From contig NZ_SRXY01000010.1 of assembly GCF_004804335.1 (NCBI RefSeq), forward strand, positions 108,595-172,594: DNA of 64,000 nucleotides, in the 5' to 3' direction. Positions 1 to 9,600 of the stretch are shown here, piece after piece (the stretch's first letter is position 1; each line of letters begins with the position of its first letter). A program made the position numbers and the translations under genes. The notes under the pieces are model-generated. The model saw only the letters and a list, made by a program, of their open reading frames with translations. It had not been told where the DNA came from and made no database searches. Origin of the DNA: Pacificoceanicola onchidii (lineage in GTDB: Bacteria > Pseudomonadota > Alphaproteobacteria > Rhodobacterales > Rhodobacteraceae).

Positions 1-1138
1 TACCGCCCTCGTGCACCCAGTGTTTATAGAGACGGAATGGCGCGTTGGAGACATTGGCCCAGGGCAGATCATAACTCATGAAGGTATCGGCACTGCCCGG
101 CCGCAAAGACGGGCGGTTGCCGGAGTTGATCTCGCGTCCATCGGGCAGAACATCCGGGAAAGACTTGCACCAACCGTCTTCGGCCAAGAGTTCCGCGCAT
201 CCGCCATTGTCGGACAGGAACAGAATGAGCGTGTTGTCTTTGACGCCCTGTTTTTCCAGGCAGTCCACAACGCGTCCGACCCCGGCATCCATCCGGTCAA
301 CCATGGCCGCATAGACGGCCATCCGGTCCGCTTCCCAATCCTGGTTTTCGGTATGCTCCCAGGGGCGCGCGTTGGCGTCGCGCGGCGAAATCTCCCATGG
401 GTTTTGCAGCGCGCCGAGAGCAATCATGCTCTCGTGCCGGGCGGTCCGTATCTTGTCCCAGCCGTTGCGATAAACCATGTCATATCGCGCTATGTCTTCT
501 GCCGGCGCATGCAGTGGCCAATGTGGGGCGTTGTAGGCCAGATACATGAAGAATGGCTTCTCATCCTCGACGGAATCCTCGATCATGTCGCAGGCTTTGT
601 CGCTGATCGCATCCGTCAGGTAGAAATCATCGGAGGTGATCTCTATCCGGCTGTCGTCTTCCATCAAATGATGCGGATGAAAGAAGCTCATCGCTCCGTC
701 AACCATGCCAAAGAACCGGTCAAATCCACGCTGACGCGGGGATGGGTGGTCGACGTCTCCCACCCGCCAGTTGTCAGCATCACGCGGTTCGAAGTCACCA
801 CCGACATGCCACTTGCCCGACATCAGCGTGCGATAGCCGTTTTCGCGCATGGCCTCCGCAATTGTCACGGCATCATTGCGCAACTTGCCCTGATATTCCG
901 GCAGTCCGAAGTCCACCGCCATAAACCCGATCCCGGCCTTGTGTGGATATAGCCCAGTCAACAAAGACGCACGCGTGGGACAACAGCGCGCACAATTGTA
1001 CATGGAACTGAATGTGACCCCGTTTTTTGCAAGTTTGTCGATGTTGGGCGTCTGGATTTCGGATCCCATCAGGCCCATGTCGGCAAAGCCCATGTCATCA
1101 ACAAGTATGACAATAACATTTGGACGGTTGCCGCTCAT
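1..1138 (-). CDS. Sulfatase (type I, formylglycine-dependent), 3' end cut by window
   Basis: About 379 N-terminal residues are visible; the reading frame is open to the left edge. The N-terminus carries the metal-binding VDDMG segment typical of arylsulfatases, and the active-site motif C-C-P-T-R-A-S (CxPxR, the Cys that becomes formylglycine) is encoded near 970-990. Further conserved stretches are GKWHVGG and FLSDNGG. Family knowledge: these enzymes hydrolyse sulfate esters. The ATG at 1138 overlaps the tctA stop as ATGA, so translation is probably coupled to the transporter. That suggests the imported substrate is sulfated or its release needs desulfation, which is inference. I see no clear signal peptide, so it is probably cytoplasmic. 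Confidence 0.9.
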   Translation of the reverse strand, partial: MSGNRPNVIVILVDDMGFADMGLMGSEIQTPNIDKLAKNGVTFSSMYNCARCCPTRASLLTGLYPHKAGIGFMAVDFGLPEYQGKLRNDAVTIAEAMRENGYRTLMSGKWHVGGDFEPRDADNWRVGDVDHPSPRQRGFDRFFGMVDGAMSFFHPHHLMEDDSRIEITSDDFYLTDAISDKACDMIEDSVEDEKPFFMYLAYNAPHWPLHAPAEDIARYDMVYRNGWDKIRTARHESMIALGALQNPWEISPRDANARPWEHTENQDWEADRMAVYAAMVDRMDAGVGRVVDCLEKQGVKDNTLILFLSDNGGCAELLAEDGWCKSFPDVLPDGREINSGNRPSLRPGSADTFMSYDLPWANVSNAPFRLYKHWVHEGG

Positions 1139-2661
1139 TGGTTGGACCCTTTCACGACTTCAGCAGACTTCCAGAACATCAGCTTTGCTTTCAAAGCAGG
1201 CGGCACGAATATCCAGGTAAACACGGCAACGTTGATGGCCATGATCGTTGCGCTAATGGGGCGTTCGAAGAAGATGCCGTAGTCTCCGTTAGAAAACAGC
1301 AGCGAACGGCGCAGGTTTTCTTCGCATATTGGCCCAAGGACGAGGCCGATCACGACAGGCGCAAGCGGGTAGTTTGCCCGACGCAGCAGATAGCCAATGA
1401 TGCCGAAGCCCAGCATCGTCCAAAGATCGAAAACAGACCAACGGATGGAGAAGGTGCCAACAATGGCCAGCACTGTGATGATCGGAATAAGCTGGCGCTT
1501 CTTGATCCTCAGTGTGAATGCAAACAGCGGTGCCAGCCAAATACCCAGAAAAGCCAGCGCGACATTGGCGAACAGATACGCAAGGAAGATGCCGCCGACG
1601 ATATCGATGTGATTTTCAAAGAGCGTCGGGCCAGGGAAATACCCGATCAGAATAAGCGAACCCATCAGCACGGCCGCTGCCGCGTCACCGGGCACACCGA
1701 GCGCGAAGGATGGGATCAGCGCACCGCCACAACAGGCGTTATTGGCACTTTCAGTAGCAATGACGCCGTTGGGCTCCCCTTCGCCAAACTTCTCGTCCGG
1801 TCCTGCGTTTGACTTGGCAATCGCATAAGACGTGAAGGAGGAAATAACCCCGCCAGCTCCCGGCAAGATGCCGAACAACGTGCCGACGGTCGAAGACCGC
1901 AGAAGGTTCTTCCATCTCGGCACAAGTGCACCAAGCGATTTGAAGAAAGGAACACGACCGGCTTGACCGTCTTTCTTTTCGTCCAGCCCTCCGCGTTCGA
2001 TTTCCAGGAACATCTCGGAGAAAGCAAAAAGACCAACGATGACGGCCACAATATGGAAGCCACCCAGCAACGCATCGGTCCCGAAAGTGAAGCGATTGTA
2101 TTGCGAGAATTTGTCGGCGCCAAAGGTTGCGATAAAGAGACCAAGCGCTGCGACCGTGAGGCCTTTGACTGCGGAACCCTGCGAGACAATCGAAACACTC
2201 AGGAGCCCCATCAGAGTGATTGCGAAATACTCAAAAGGGCCAAACTTCAGGGCAACATTCGCCAGCAACGGCGACAGGAAGACCAAGAAGATCCCGCCGA
2301 TTATGCCGCCAACGGCCGAAGCCGCGACTGCCAGGCCGATGGCTTCGCCGCTTTTGCCTTTGGCGGCCATGGGGTAGCCGTCCAGCAGAGTGGCAGCGGC
2401 TAGCGGCGTGCCGGGTATCCGCAACAGGATGGCGGAAACTGCGCCTCCACAGCTCCCGCCCACATAGACTGCCACCAAAAGCGACATGGCTGCCACCTGG
2501 TCAAGATAGACGGCAATCGGGGTAAGCAGCACGATCCCCATAAGCGGCCCCAGACCGGGCAGCACGCCGATTATCAGGCCGGCAAATGTGCCGACAGTCA
2601 CCATCATGAGCGCTTGCGGTGTCAGAAAGCCTGGTAGGCCTTGGCTCAGAATCTCAAGCAT
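1135..2661 (-). CDS. tctA: Tripartite tricarboxylate transporter, large permease TctA
   Basis: 508 residues, the usual TctA length (about 500), strongly hydrophobic with about a dozen membrane segments. The glycine/proline-rich family signature GVLPGLGP lies at residues 32-39, and a second copy, GILPGAGG, lies near residue 265, matching the two inverted halves of the family. TctA is the inner-membrane channel of a secondary, ion-driven importer that works with TctB and the periplasmic TctC. Third gene of a minus-strand operon, 9 nt after tctB, and coupled by ATGA to the sulfatase gene. The substrate cannot be read from sequence. Confidence 0.95.
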   Translation of the reverse strand: MLEILSQGLPGFLTPQALMMVTVGTFAGLIIGVLPGLGPLMGIVLLTPIAVYLDQVAAMSLLVAVYVGGSCGGAVSAILLRIPGTPLAAATLLDGYPMAAKGKSGEAIGLAVAASAVGGIIGGIFLVFLSPLLANVALKFGPFEYFAITLMGLLSVSIVSQGSAVKGLTVAALGLFIATFGADKFSQYNRFTFGTDALLGGFHIVAVIVGLFAFSEMFLEIERGGLDEKKDGQAGRVPFFKSLGALVPRWKNLLRSSTVGTLFGILPGAGGVISSFTSYAIAKSNAGPDEKFGEGEPNGVIATESANNACCGGALIPSFALGVPGDAAAAVLMGSLILIGYFPGPTLFENHIDIVGGIFLAYLFANVALAFLGIWLAPLFAFTLRIKKRQLIPIITVLAIVGTFSIRWSVFDLWTMLGFGIIGYLLRRANYPLAPVVIGLVLGPICEENLRRSLLFSNGDYGIFFERPISATIMAINVAVFTWIFVPPALKAKLMFWKSAEVVKGSNQ

Positions 2662-2670
2662 CGGGCAACC

Positions 2671-3162
2671 TCAGAAAATTTGGCCCAGTCGGCCGACCGG
2701 GAAAATGACGTTCAATCCACTCTCAAAGACGAAGGCCAGCAAAAGCGAGATAATGATGCCGAGTAGAGCTGCTTCGACCCATCGGGCGCCGAGCAGCCGG
2801 AAAAGTAAGAAAAGGAAGATCGGCGTGGAGATGTCGTAGCCGACAAACCGCAAAACGCTCAGGTAGATGGCCACCAGAACCAGATGGAGGATGGCCTTGA
2901 TGCGCAATGCCCGGTCATAGTCCGGCATGGCACCTTCTTCGGATGCATCACTGACCATTCCCGCGATCTGGGAAACCAATGTCATTGATGAGAGAGCGAT
3001 CAATCCCCAGGCGACGATACGCGGGAACAGGCCTGCGTTCTGCAATGCGTCACCGTCGCCATAACCGGCGTCGACGAAAACGGTCCCGGTGTAGATCAGG
3101 ATGGCAATGCCTATCCCCAACAACGTTATGGCAACTGCAAATTCAAAACTTCTTGAAGTCAT
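2671..3162 (-). CDS. tctB: Tripartite tricarboxylate transporter, small permease TctB
   Basis: 163 residues with four hydrophobic segments (about residues 10-30, 45-65, 85-110 and 125-155), the normal TctB size and topology. Small membrane subunit of the TctABC importer. It lies between tctC and tctA; the 92-nt gap to tctC contains a strong hairpin (3199-3239) that may lower expression of the membrane subunits relative to the binding protein. Family assignment rests on topology, length and position, because TctB sequences are poorly conserved. Confidence 0.88.
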   Translation of the reverse strand: MTSRSFEFAVAITLLGIGIAILIYTGTVFVDAGYGDGDALQNAGLFPRIVAWGLIALSSMTLVSQIAGMVSDASEEGAMPDYDRALRIKAILHLVLVAIYLSVLRFVGYDISTPIFLFLLFRLLGARWVEAALLGIIISLLLAFVFESGLNVIFPVGRLGQIF

Positions 3163-3198
3163 GGTCTCGCCCCCACTTGCAAACCCGTCAATGCAACA

Positions 3199-3239
3199 CT
3201 GTGCCCCCCCCTAAAGGGAAGGAAAAGGGGGAGGCACAG
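3199..3239 (-). other. Intercistronic hairpin between tctC and tctB
   Basis: The 13-nt arms 3199-3211 (CTGTGCC followed by a C-run) and 3227-3239 pair at 12 of 13 positions around a 15-nt loop. No T-run follows on the minus strand, so it looks more like an mRNA-stabilising or partially attenuating element than a full terminator. It sits directly after the tctC stop, where such a hairpin would keep binding protein in excess over permease (inference). Confidence 0.6.
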
Positions 3240-3254
3240 CATCTCTAGAACAAC

Positions 3255-4262
3255 TTAATTGTTTTCTAGAGCTTCCTTTTCCCAAGTCAGGGCGTCCGTC
3301 GCCGCTTGGAGCATTTCTTCAACCGGACCAACTACTTCTTCGTATTGATCAGCGGTGTAGCCATTCATTACGAAGCCGAGGTCCGCCACCTTCTGGCGCA
3401 CATCCTCGCGTTGCATTGCGGCAAACTGGGCGTCGCGCATCTGTTCGACGATGGCATCGGGAGTTCCAGCCTTAACCACCCACCAGGTCCAGCCCACAGA
3501 TCCAAGTCCACGCAATGGGAACTCCGGCATAAATTCGTGGATCAAGGGCGCACCGCCGTACCAGTTCTGGGCATCATTCGCATCTGTAAGGACAGCTTCG
3601 ACCCGAACGTGAGACTCGTTGGCCCTGTAGGCACCTGGCGTCGTTACGACCCAATCGATGATTCCTGCGCGCAGATCCTTTACGCCGTCAGCCGTTGCTG
3701 AATACGGAATATGTCGGCTGAGCGTGTCATTGTGGCGCATAACCATCGCACCGACCATGTGCGGCAATGCAACTTCAGGTCCGCCCGAATATCTGGTCGT
3801 GCCGGGGTTATCCTTTAGGTATTGGATCAGCGAAGGGAAGTCCGTCCACCGATCTTCATCAGCACGCGAAATGATTGCAAAAGCATTGGACACACCGAAG
3901 TGGAGTGGAATGAAGTCTGTATAGGAATGATCAGCATTTCCGTTCATTGGCGCGATCACTAGAGGTGCCAGATAGCCATCGATCAAAGTGTAGCCGTCTG
4001 CAGGTTCAGCAAGCGCGGTCTTGAAGGCATTCATACCACTGGCGCCAGTCATTGATACCGTGTTGATTGCTACTCCAAGTTCCTCACCCATCGCTGTAGC
4101 GATGATCTGACTAGCGGCAAAAGTCGGACTGCTCGTACCCCACGGAAAAACGTGCGTGATTGGACGTGAGGGGTAGTCCTCATCTGCAAATGCAGCCATT
4201 GGCATTAACGCCAGCGTCCCTATCGTTACAAGCTTTTTTAAATAACCGGTTAGTTCATTCAT
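3255..4262 (-). CDS. tctC: Tripartite tricarboxylate transporter substrate-binding protein TctC (BUG family)
   Basis: 335 residues with a Sec signal peptide (hydrophobic core LVTIGTLALMPMAAFA, cleavage expected near residue 26), followed by the YPSRPITHVFPW stretch typical of the N-terminus of mature BUG proteins. Length is normal for the family. It is the periplasmic receptor that delivers an organic acid, or possibly a sulfated compound given the sulfatase downstream, to TctAB. First gene of the operon. The ATG at 4262 is preceded by a purine-rich GGAGGAG ribosome binding site, which supports this start. Confidence 0.93.
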   Translation of the reverse strand: MNELTGYLKKLVTIGTLALMPMAAFADEDYPSRPITHVFPWGTSSPTFAASQIIATAMGEELGVAINTVSMTGASGMNAFKTALAEPADGYTLIDGYLAPLVIAPMNGNADHSYTDFIPLHFGVSNAFAIISRADEDRWTDFPSLIQYLKDNPGTTRYSGGPEVALPHMVGAMVMRHNDTLSRHIPYSATADGVKDLRAGIIDWVVTTPGAYRANESHVRVEAVLTDANDAQNWYGGAPLIHEFMPEFPLRGLGSVGWTWWVVKAGTPDAIVEQMRDAQFAAMQREDVRQKVADLGFVMNGYTADQYEEVVGPVEEMLQAATDALTWEKEALENN

Positions 4263-4381
4263 TTTGTAGCTCCTCCTCCAGGGCCATGAATCTCGTGCTA
4301 GAAGTTCTCAGAAAGCGAGATGATTCAGCTCAAAAGTGTCAGCAATACAAAATTCTTACAAGTTCTATTAATTCATAAATC

Positions 4382-4398
4382 TATAACTTTTTGTTATA
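4382..4398. promoter_or_regulatory. Operator-like inverted repeat upstream of tctC
   Basis: TATAAC-TTTTT-GTTATA is a perfect 6-bp dyad in an AT-rich stretch about 120 nt upstream of the tctC start. It lies in the 385-nt non-coding space between tctC and the IS fragment. Its position suits a regulator site for the divergent transporter operon, but no regulator gene is adjacent. Nothing else recognisable is in this gap. Confidence 0.4.
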
Positions 4399-4647
4399 TT
4401 TCCGGCGATCCAAAAATCACTCGTTGAGCTTCTAAGTGGAACTTCATTGATTGAATATTCTCCTTGTTATCATGAAATCCCATATCGACCTCAGATTTCG
4501 TCCGAGCCATGTTTCTCCGTAAAAATTTGCTCTTTGCTACCTAGATGGTTGGCGAGGTGGCGGGTGCAGTGCCTCCTGAAAACGTCCGCGTTTTTGGGTT
4601 GGAAACTTTCGATAGGTTTCCCACGGCCGGGAGAGGAGCGGATAGCG

Positions 4648-4914
4648 ATGAAAGAATCCAAATTTAGAGACGCGCAGAAGGCATTCATCACCAAGCAGGG
4701 CGAAGAAGGAACACCAGTTGCTGAGATCTGTCGGAAGGCTGGCATCAGCCAAGAGACGTGCTTCAATTGGAAGAAGGATTACGCTGGGATGGTACCGACG
4801 GACATGAAGAAGCTTCGTGAACTGGAGGACGAGAACAGGCGGCTGAAGAAAATCGCCGCTGACTTGTCGTTGGACAAGGAAATGCTTCAGGACGTTATCA
4901 AACGAAAGCTTTGA
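4648..4914 (+). CDS. IS3-family transposase OrfA
   Basis: 88 residues from ATG 4648. A helix-turn-helix covers about residues 10-40 (EICRKAGISQETCFNWKKDY), followed by the leucine-zipper-like and LDKEMLQDVIKRKL C-terminus typical of OrfA in the IS407/IS3 group. OrfA binds the element ends and joins OrfB by programmed frameshifting. The frame is open further upstream to 4447, but those residues do not resemble OrfA, and GGAGAGGAG lies just before 4648. Confidence 0.9.
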   Translation: MKESKFRDAQKAFITKQGEEGTPVAEICRKAGISQETCFNWKKDYAGMVPTDMKKLRELEDENRRLKKIAADLSLDKEMLQDVIKRKL

Positions 4915-5202
4915 GGCCTGGTCGCAAAAGAGCGCTGCTTGATGAGATCGGAACCGACTGGCGGGTGTCGATCCGGAGGGCGTGTGGTCTTATCCGGTTG
5001 GATCCTCGGACATTACGGTACAAGTTTCGTCGGCGCGACCATGCCGCGTTAGAACAGGGGGTCAAAGATATTTGTGTGACACGCGTGCGGTTTAGCTATC
5101 GTCGCGTACATGTGCTTCTGCGCCGGGAGGGTTGGGAGATCAACGCGAAGAAGAAGACGTATCGTGTTTACAAGGAGTAGGGAATGCAGTTGCGTAATAA
5201 GA
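4911..5202 (+). pseudogene. IS3-family transposase OrfB fragment, broken
   Basis: The reading frame (TTG 4911) encodes the N-terminal HTH_21 part of OrfB (RRACGLIRLDPRTLRYKFRR, then FSYRRVHVLLRREGW). It hits TAG at 5178 where relatives read Leu (YKELGMQLRNKT). The frame continues for about eight recognisable codons, GMQLRNKT, and then similarity ends. The rve integrase core with the catalytic DDE residues is missing. It is non-functional through both a nonsense change and a 3' truncation. Confidence 0.85.
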
Positions 5203-5310
5203 CAGGGACCCGCATCTCTTCAATTCAGTTGAATTGTTTGGAAAGAACCTCGCTTAGAAAGTCGAAAAACCAACGGTGATGTTTGCAGCTTCCTAGTTCA
5301 GAAAAAAATT

Positions 5311-5353
5311 TTGACTCGGCCGCGAGGACCTTCTAGTAACCATTTAGTTACTA
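5311..5353 (+). promoter_or_regulatory. etfBA-ppc promoter with overlapping dyad
   Basis: TTGACT at 5311-5316, a 17-nt spacer and TAGTAA at 5334-5339 form a good sigma-70-type promoter. The -10 hexamer is the left arm of a perfect inverted repeat, TAGTAAC-CATTTA-GTTACTA (5334-5353), which would place a bound regulator over the -10 and start site and so act as a repressor. The etfB ATG is 28 nt further on, behind AGGAG. Confidence 0.6.
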
Positions 5354-5380
5354 ACATTCGTCCAACAGGAGAAGCGGCTG

Positions 5381-6139
5381 ATGAAGGTATTGGTGCCTGT
5401 CAAACGTGTGATTGACTACAACGTTAAGGTTCGTGTGAAGGCGGACGGGAGCGGGGTTGATCTTGCCAATGTGAAAATGTCGATGAACCCCTTTGACGAG
5501 ATTGCGGTCGAAGAGGCGATCCGTCTGAAGGAGGCCGGCAAGGCCGAGGAAGTGATCGCGGTGTCGATCGGCGTCAAGCAAAGCCAGGAGACCCTGCGCA
5601 CAGCGCTGGCCATGGGCGCGGATCGTGCGATCCTGGTGATCGCAACGGATGATGTGCATCAGGACATCGAACCGCTGGCCGTTGCCAAGATCCTTAAGGG
5701 GATCATCGACGAAGAGCAGCCCGGCCTTGTACTGGCAGGCAAGCAGGCGATCGACAACGACATGAACGCCACCGGCCAGATGCTGGCAGCCCTTACGGGC
5801 TGGGCCCAGGGCACATTCGCCTCTGAGCTGGACGTGGACGGCGACACCGCCACGGTGACACGCGAAGTCGACGGCGGTTTGCAGACAATCAAGGTCAAGA
5901 TGCCTGCCATCGTGACGGTTGATCTGCGCCTGAACGAACCGCGTTACGCATCGCTACCCAACATCATGAAGGCCAAGAAAAAGCCTTTGGACGAAAAGAC
6001 ACCCGCCGACTACGGCGTGGATGTTGCCAACCGTCTTGAAATCGTCGGCACCAAAGAGCCAGAAGCCCGCGCCGCTGGTATCATCGTTGGTTCGGTTGAC
6101 GAGCTGGTCGAGAAACTCAAAGAAGCGGGGGCTGTGTAA
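5381..6139 (+). CDS. etfB: Electron transfer flavoprotein beta subunit
   Basis: 252 residues, the family length. It begins [14 protein letters not shown], and the AMP-site and dehydrogenase-recognition region ([11 protein letters not shown], then AMGADRAIL) is intact, with the ETF-beta signature around [20 protein letters not shown]. With EtfA it forms the soluble FAD/AMP heterodimer that passes electrons from acyl-CoA or dimethylglycine-type dehydrogenases to the quinone pool. First gene of a plus-strand operon; its stop overlaps the etfA start as TAATG. Confidence 0.97.
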   Translation: MKVLVPVKRVIDYNVKVRVKADGSGVDLANVKMSMNPFDEIAVEEAIRLKEAGKAEEVIAVSIGVKQSQETLRTALAMGADRAILVIATDDVHQDIEPLAVAKILKGIIDEEQPGLVLAGKQAIDNDMNATGQMLAALTGWAQGTFASELDVDGDTATVTREVDGGLQTIKVKMPAIVTVDLRLNEPRYASLPNIMKAKKKPLDEKTPADYGVDVANRLEIVGTKEPEARAAGIIVGSVDELVEKLKEAGAV

Positions 6140-7062
6140 TGGCTGTTCTACTTTTTGCAGAAGTCACCGACGGTGCACTGAACATGGATGCCACGGCCAA
6201 GGCAATGACCGCGGCCAAGATGCTGGGTGATGTTACGATCCTGTGCGCAGGCGCAACTGCCAAGGCAGCCGCGGACGAAGCGGCCACACTTGGCGCCGCC
6301 AAGGTCTTGCTGGCTGAAGATGATGTGCTGGGCCACCGTTTGGCCGAAACCACCGCTGATCTGATCCTGTCACTGGCTGGCGACTATGACCACATCGTCG
6401 CCCCCGCCACCACCGACGCTAAAAACGTGATGCCCCGCGTCGCAGCCCTGCTGGACGTGATGGCAATCTCGGACGCTGCGGCAGTTGTTGATGCGGACAC
6501 GTTTGAACGCCCGATCTACGCGGGCAACGCGATCCAAACGGTGAAATCGTCCGACGCCAAGAAAGTCATCACCTTCCGTACATCCACATTCGATCCCGCT
6601 GAAGCTGGTGGCTCTGCCGCGGTTGAGGCTGTCGCCGTTCCCGGTGGGTCCGGCCTGTCCGAGTGGGTCGAGGACAAGGTTGCCGAAAGCGATCGCCCCG
6701 AATTGACATCCGCTGGCGCTATTGTGTCCGGCGGCCGAGGTGTCGGTTCTGAGAACGACTTCAAACTGATCGAGGCCCTGGCCGACAAACTGGGCGCGGC
6801 TGTTGGTGCGTCCCGCGCGGCGGTCGATTCCGGGTATGCACCCAATGACTGGCAGGTTGGTCAGACCGGTAAGGTCGTCGCGCCTGATCTTTATGTTGCG
6901 GTCGGCATCTCCGGCGCGATCCAGCACCTTGCTGGTATGAAGGACTCCAGAATCATCGTGGCCATCAACAAGGACGAAGAAGCGCCGATCTTCCAGGTCG
7001 CCGACTTCGGCCTGGTCGCTGACCTCTTTGATGCCGTGCCTGAGCTGACCGAGAAACTGTGA
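6139..7062 (+). CDS. etfA: Electron transfer flavoprotein alpha subunit
   Basis: 307 residues. The C-terminal FAD-binding domain (about residues 185-305) contains SGGRGVG, VGQTGK and the ETF-alpha signature [17 protein letters not shown]. It binds the FAD of the ETF heterodimer. Translationally coupled to etfB (TAATG) and 12 nt upstream of ppc. In many relatives etfBA is followed by a 3-hydroxyacyl-CoA dehydrogenase gene; here it is followed by ppc, which is unusual. The codon usage of etfBA is GC-rich, unlike ppc. Confidence 0.97.
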   Translation: MAVLLFAEVTDGALNMDATAKAMTAAKMLGDVTILCAGATAKAAADEAATLGAAKVLLAEDDVLGHRLAETTADLILSLAGDYDHIVAPATTDAKNVMPRVAALLDVMAISDAAAVVDADTFERPIYAGNAIQTVKSSDAKKVITFRTSTFDPAEAGGSAAVEAVAVPGGSGLSEWVEDKVAESDRPELTSAGAIVSGGRGVGSENDFKLIEALADKLGAAVGASRAAVDSGYAPNDWQVGQTGKVVAPDLYVAVGISGAIQHLAGMKDSRIIVAINKDEEAPIFQVADFGLVADLFDAVPELTEKL

Positions 7063-7074
7063 AGGCGCACTAAT

Positions 7075-9600
7075 ATGAATGAAGTAATCGGCCGCTCGGT
7101 TTTCAACAACTCTTCATCTGAGACATTCAAGCGATTGGAGGCATGCCTTCTAGAGGTGATTTCCCAGCATGAGTCTGAGAATTCAGCGGCTGATTGCTGT
7201 TCTGCAGCATCGGAGGACGGCACGAATCCCACTGGAAACCCTGCCACCCTCCGAATGCTTGGTCTGTTAATGCTGTTTCACAACCTTTCGATGGCATTGG
7301 CATCCGTGAGATCTGACAGTCTTCCAAATCTTGAAGCATTCCTGGCCGACATCGAGAGTGAGGGACAGGAGCAGAACTGTGGAGCTATTCAAGACTTCAA
7401 AGTTGAATTCGTTCTGACCGCCCATCCCACCGAAATGCAGCGCCAAAGCATCCTGCGCCTTTTGCGTGCTTTGCTCGAAACGCTGATGCGCTCCGAAGAT
7501 GCTGCGGATAGCGGTGAGGTTCGCGATCTGGTCGAGCTCCTGTGGTTAACTGCGCCGTCTAGAAGTGGGGCATTGACGGTAAAAGACGAGATCGAAAACG
7601 GGATTGCGGCATTCAAAAATTCGATTATATCGGCGTTGCCCGGAGTGTTGGCCACACTGGGCAGATATCGTAGCAATCCTCAACGCAGCTTCAATTTTTC
7701 TACCTGGATTGGCGGTGATCGGGATGGCAACCCGTTTGTAACAGCAAATATCCTACGCTTTGCGGCAAAGCAGCAAAGCGACGCGATAGCGTCCTTTTAT
7801 ACTTCCGAACTTTTGAAGCTTGAAGAATTGCTGTCCATCTCCGACAGCCTCGTGAATATTCCCGAGGATCTACTTGAGCTGGCCGCCTCGCATCCAGACG
7901 CACCCCGGCACTATGCCGATGAGGCGGTGAGATGTGCTTTGTCGGAGATTAGGAGAAAGGTGCAAGAGCGCCTGTTTGCAACGCCACAAGAACTGCACCA
8001 AGATCTTCAAATCGTCCACGGCGCACTGTCAAAAATCAAACTCAAAGGGGGACTGGCGGACCGTCTCGAACACTTGATGTTGTCCGTCTTGGCGTTCGGT
8101 TTCCATTTGGCGAGCATTGACCTTCGTCAAAACGCTACAATCCACTCTCAAACCGTAGCCGAAATTCTCGCTGATACAGGTGTGACGCCGGACTATTCTT
8201 CACTCACTTCCGCGGAACAGACCGAGCTCTTATCAGACCTCTTGGCAAACCCGATTACCTATACACCCAGCCCATCTTCGGAACTTTCGGAAATCGCGCA
8301 ATCGGAGATCCAAATCCTATGTGCTGCCGATGAAATTCGCACAGTTACAGGCCCGGACACTATTCGATATGCGATCATCTCGAACAACCGGACAAGTCAG
8401 AACGTTCTGGAGCTGTGCTTCCTGCTGGATACGTTCGGGCTAGGAGGGGCGTCCGGTGTGCAAGCTGTGCCGCTGTTTGAAACCATTGCAGATTTGCGAC
8501 GTGCACCTGCCATCATGTCCGAGCTAATTGAGTGCTCCCAGTACATGAAGCGGCTCGGCGAAACTGGCGGCGAACAATTGATCATGCTTGGGTATTCCGA
8601 CAGCAACAAGGACGGCGGTATCGTTACCTCTCGCTGGGAGACGGGTCGTGCCGAGCAGGCACTTGTCGATCTTTTTCAGAAGCACGGAATTCCGGTTCGT
8701 TTCTTCCATGGACGCGGTGGTTCAATTGGACGCGGCAGCGGCACAACAAGACAGGCAATCGAGGCACAACCCGCTTCGAAATCGTCGTTGCGCTTTCGAG
8801 TAACCGAGCAAGGCGAGGTCATATCAAAACGTTTCGGCACAAAGGAACAAACCAGCCAACATCTTAATGAAGTCGCGGTCGAACTTCTACAGTTTGCCAA
8901 CAGGCCTAATATTGTGGAAAGCACCAACAATAGCAGAACTGAGATTTTAGACCGGTTCTCACAGCACGCAAATGACAGCTACCGGAAACTCGTCTCTGAC
9001 ACGCCCGGCTTCTTCAACTATTTCAATCAGGCAACGATCTTTCGATTTCTGCCACACCTTAACATAGGCTCGCGCCCGGTTAGTCGTGGCGCAATGAATG
9101 AGCTTGGGCAAATCCGGGCAATCCCATGGGTCCTTAGCTGGGCACAGAGCCGACACATGCTTCCCGGCTGGTTTGGTTCTGGCTCGGCGTTCGCTCAACT
9201 AGACCCTACCGAGTCAGATATTCTGGCGCGGCATTACAGCGATGACCTGCGATTCAAGAGTGTAGTGGACGGAATTGGGTTGGCATTATGCAAGTCTGAC
9301 ATGAGGGTTGCCAAGGATTACAGCTCATTAGTTACTGACAAAAGAACACGCCGCAGCGTCTTCAACGCGATCTTTGCTGAATGGGAATTATCGGCTGCGT
9401 GGTTTACGAAAATCACTGGAACCGACCCGTTAGATATGGATGAGCAATTCGCAGGACGTCGTCGGTTGCTTGAGCATTTGAACAGCGAGCAGCTCTTGGC
9501 TCTACAGGAGCTTTCCAACAAACCCGATGACGCAACCCAACTGAGAAATCTCAAACTAACGATTTCTGGAATTGCTGCGGGGCTCGAGCATACCGGATAA
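7075..9600 (+). CDS. ppc: Phosphoenolpyruvate carboxylase
   Basis: 841 residues, a little shorter than the usual 870-900 of bacterial PEPC, mainly at the N-terminus. Catalytic signatures are intact: TAHPTEMQR with the catalytic His at residue 117, [29 protein letters not shown] (about residue 543), [11 protein letters not shown] and the late RAIPWVLSW and [11 protein letters not shown] segments. The C-terminal tetrapeptide is EHTG rather than QNTG. It converts PEP and bicarbonate to oxaloacetate, an anaplerotic step. It lies 12 nt after etfA with GAAGG before the ATG, so it is probably co-transcribed. Base composition is clearly lower in GC than etfBA, suggesting a different origin. Confidence 0.95.
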   Translation: MNEVIGRSVFNNSSSETFKRLEACLLEVISQHESENSAADCCSAASEDGTNPTGNPATLRMLGLLMLFHNLSMALASVRSDSLPNLEAFLADIESEGQEQNCGAIQDFKVEFVLTAHPTEMQRQSILRLLRALLETLMRSEDAADSGEVRDLVELLWLTAPSRSGALTVKDEIENGIAAFKNSIISALPGVLATLGRYRSNPQRSFNFSTWIGGDRDGNPFVTANILRFAAKQQSDAIASFYTSELLKLEELLSISDSLVNIPEDLLELAASHPDAPRHYADEAVRCALSEIRRKVQERLFATPQELHQDLQIVHGALSKIKLKGGLADRLEHLMLSVLAFGFHLASIDLRQNATIHSQTVAEILADTGVTPDYSSLTSAEQTELLSDLLANPITYTPSPSSELSEIAQSEIQILCAADEIRTVTGPDTIRYAIISNNRTSQNVLELCFLLDTFGLGGASGVQAVPLFETIADLRRAPAIMSELIECSQYMKRLGETGGEQLIMLGYSDSNKDGGIVTSRWETGRAEQALVDLFQKHGIPVRFFHGRGGSIGRGSGTTRQAIEAQPASKSSLRFRVTEQGEVISKRFGTKEQTSQHLNEVAVELLQFANRPNIVESTNNSRTEILDRFSQHANDSYRKLVSDTPGFFNYFNQATIFRFLPHLNIGSRPVSRGAMNELGQIRAIPWVLSWAQSRHMLPGWFGSGSAFAQLDPTESDILARHYSDDLRFKSVVDGIGLALCKSDMRVAKDYSSLVTDKRTRRSVFNAIFAEWELSAAWFTKITGTDPLDMDEQFAGRRRLLEHLNSEQLLALQELSNKPDDATQLRNLKLTISGIAAGLEHTG

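Larger units (their letters stand above)
4648..5202 (+). mobile_element. Truncated IS3-family insertion sequence (IS407-like)
   Basis: An intact OrfA is followed by an OrfB fragment that loses recognisable similarity after about position 5202. The whole DDE catalytic half of OrfB is absent, so the element cannot move itself. I could not identify terminal inverted repeats on either side. It lies between the tct operon and the etf-ppc operon and marks a recombination boundary. Confidence 0.8.

Noticed and set aside
11..952. 313-codon open frame on the plus strand opposite the sulfatase
   Set aside because: The minus strand encodes a clear sulfatase with the CxPxR motif; the plus-strand product has no family features.
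1120..1812. 230-codon plus-strand frame opposite tctA
   Set aside because: Antisense shadow of a well-conserved permease.
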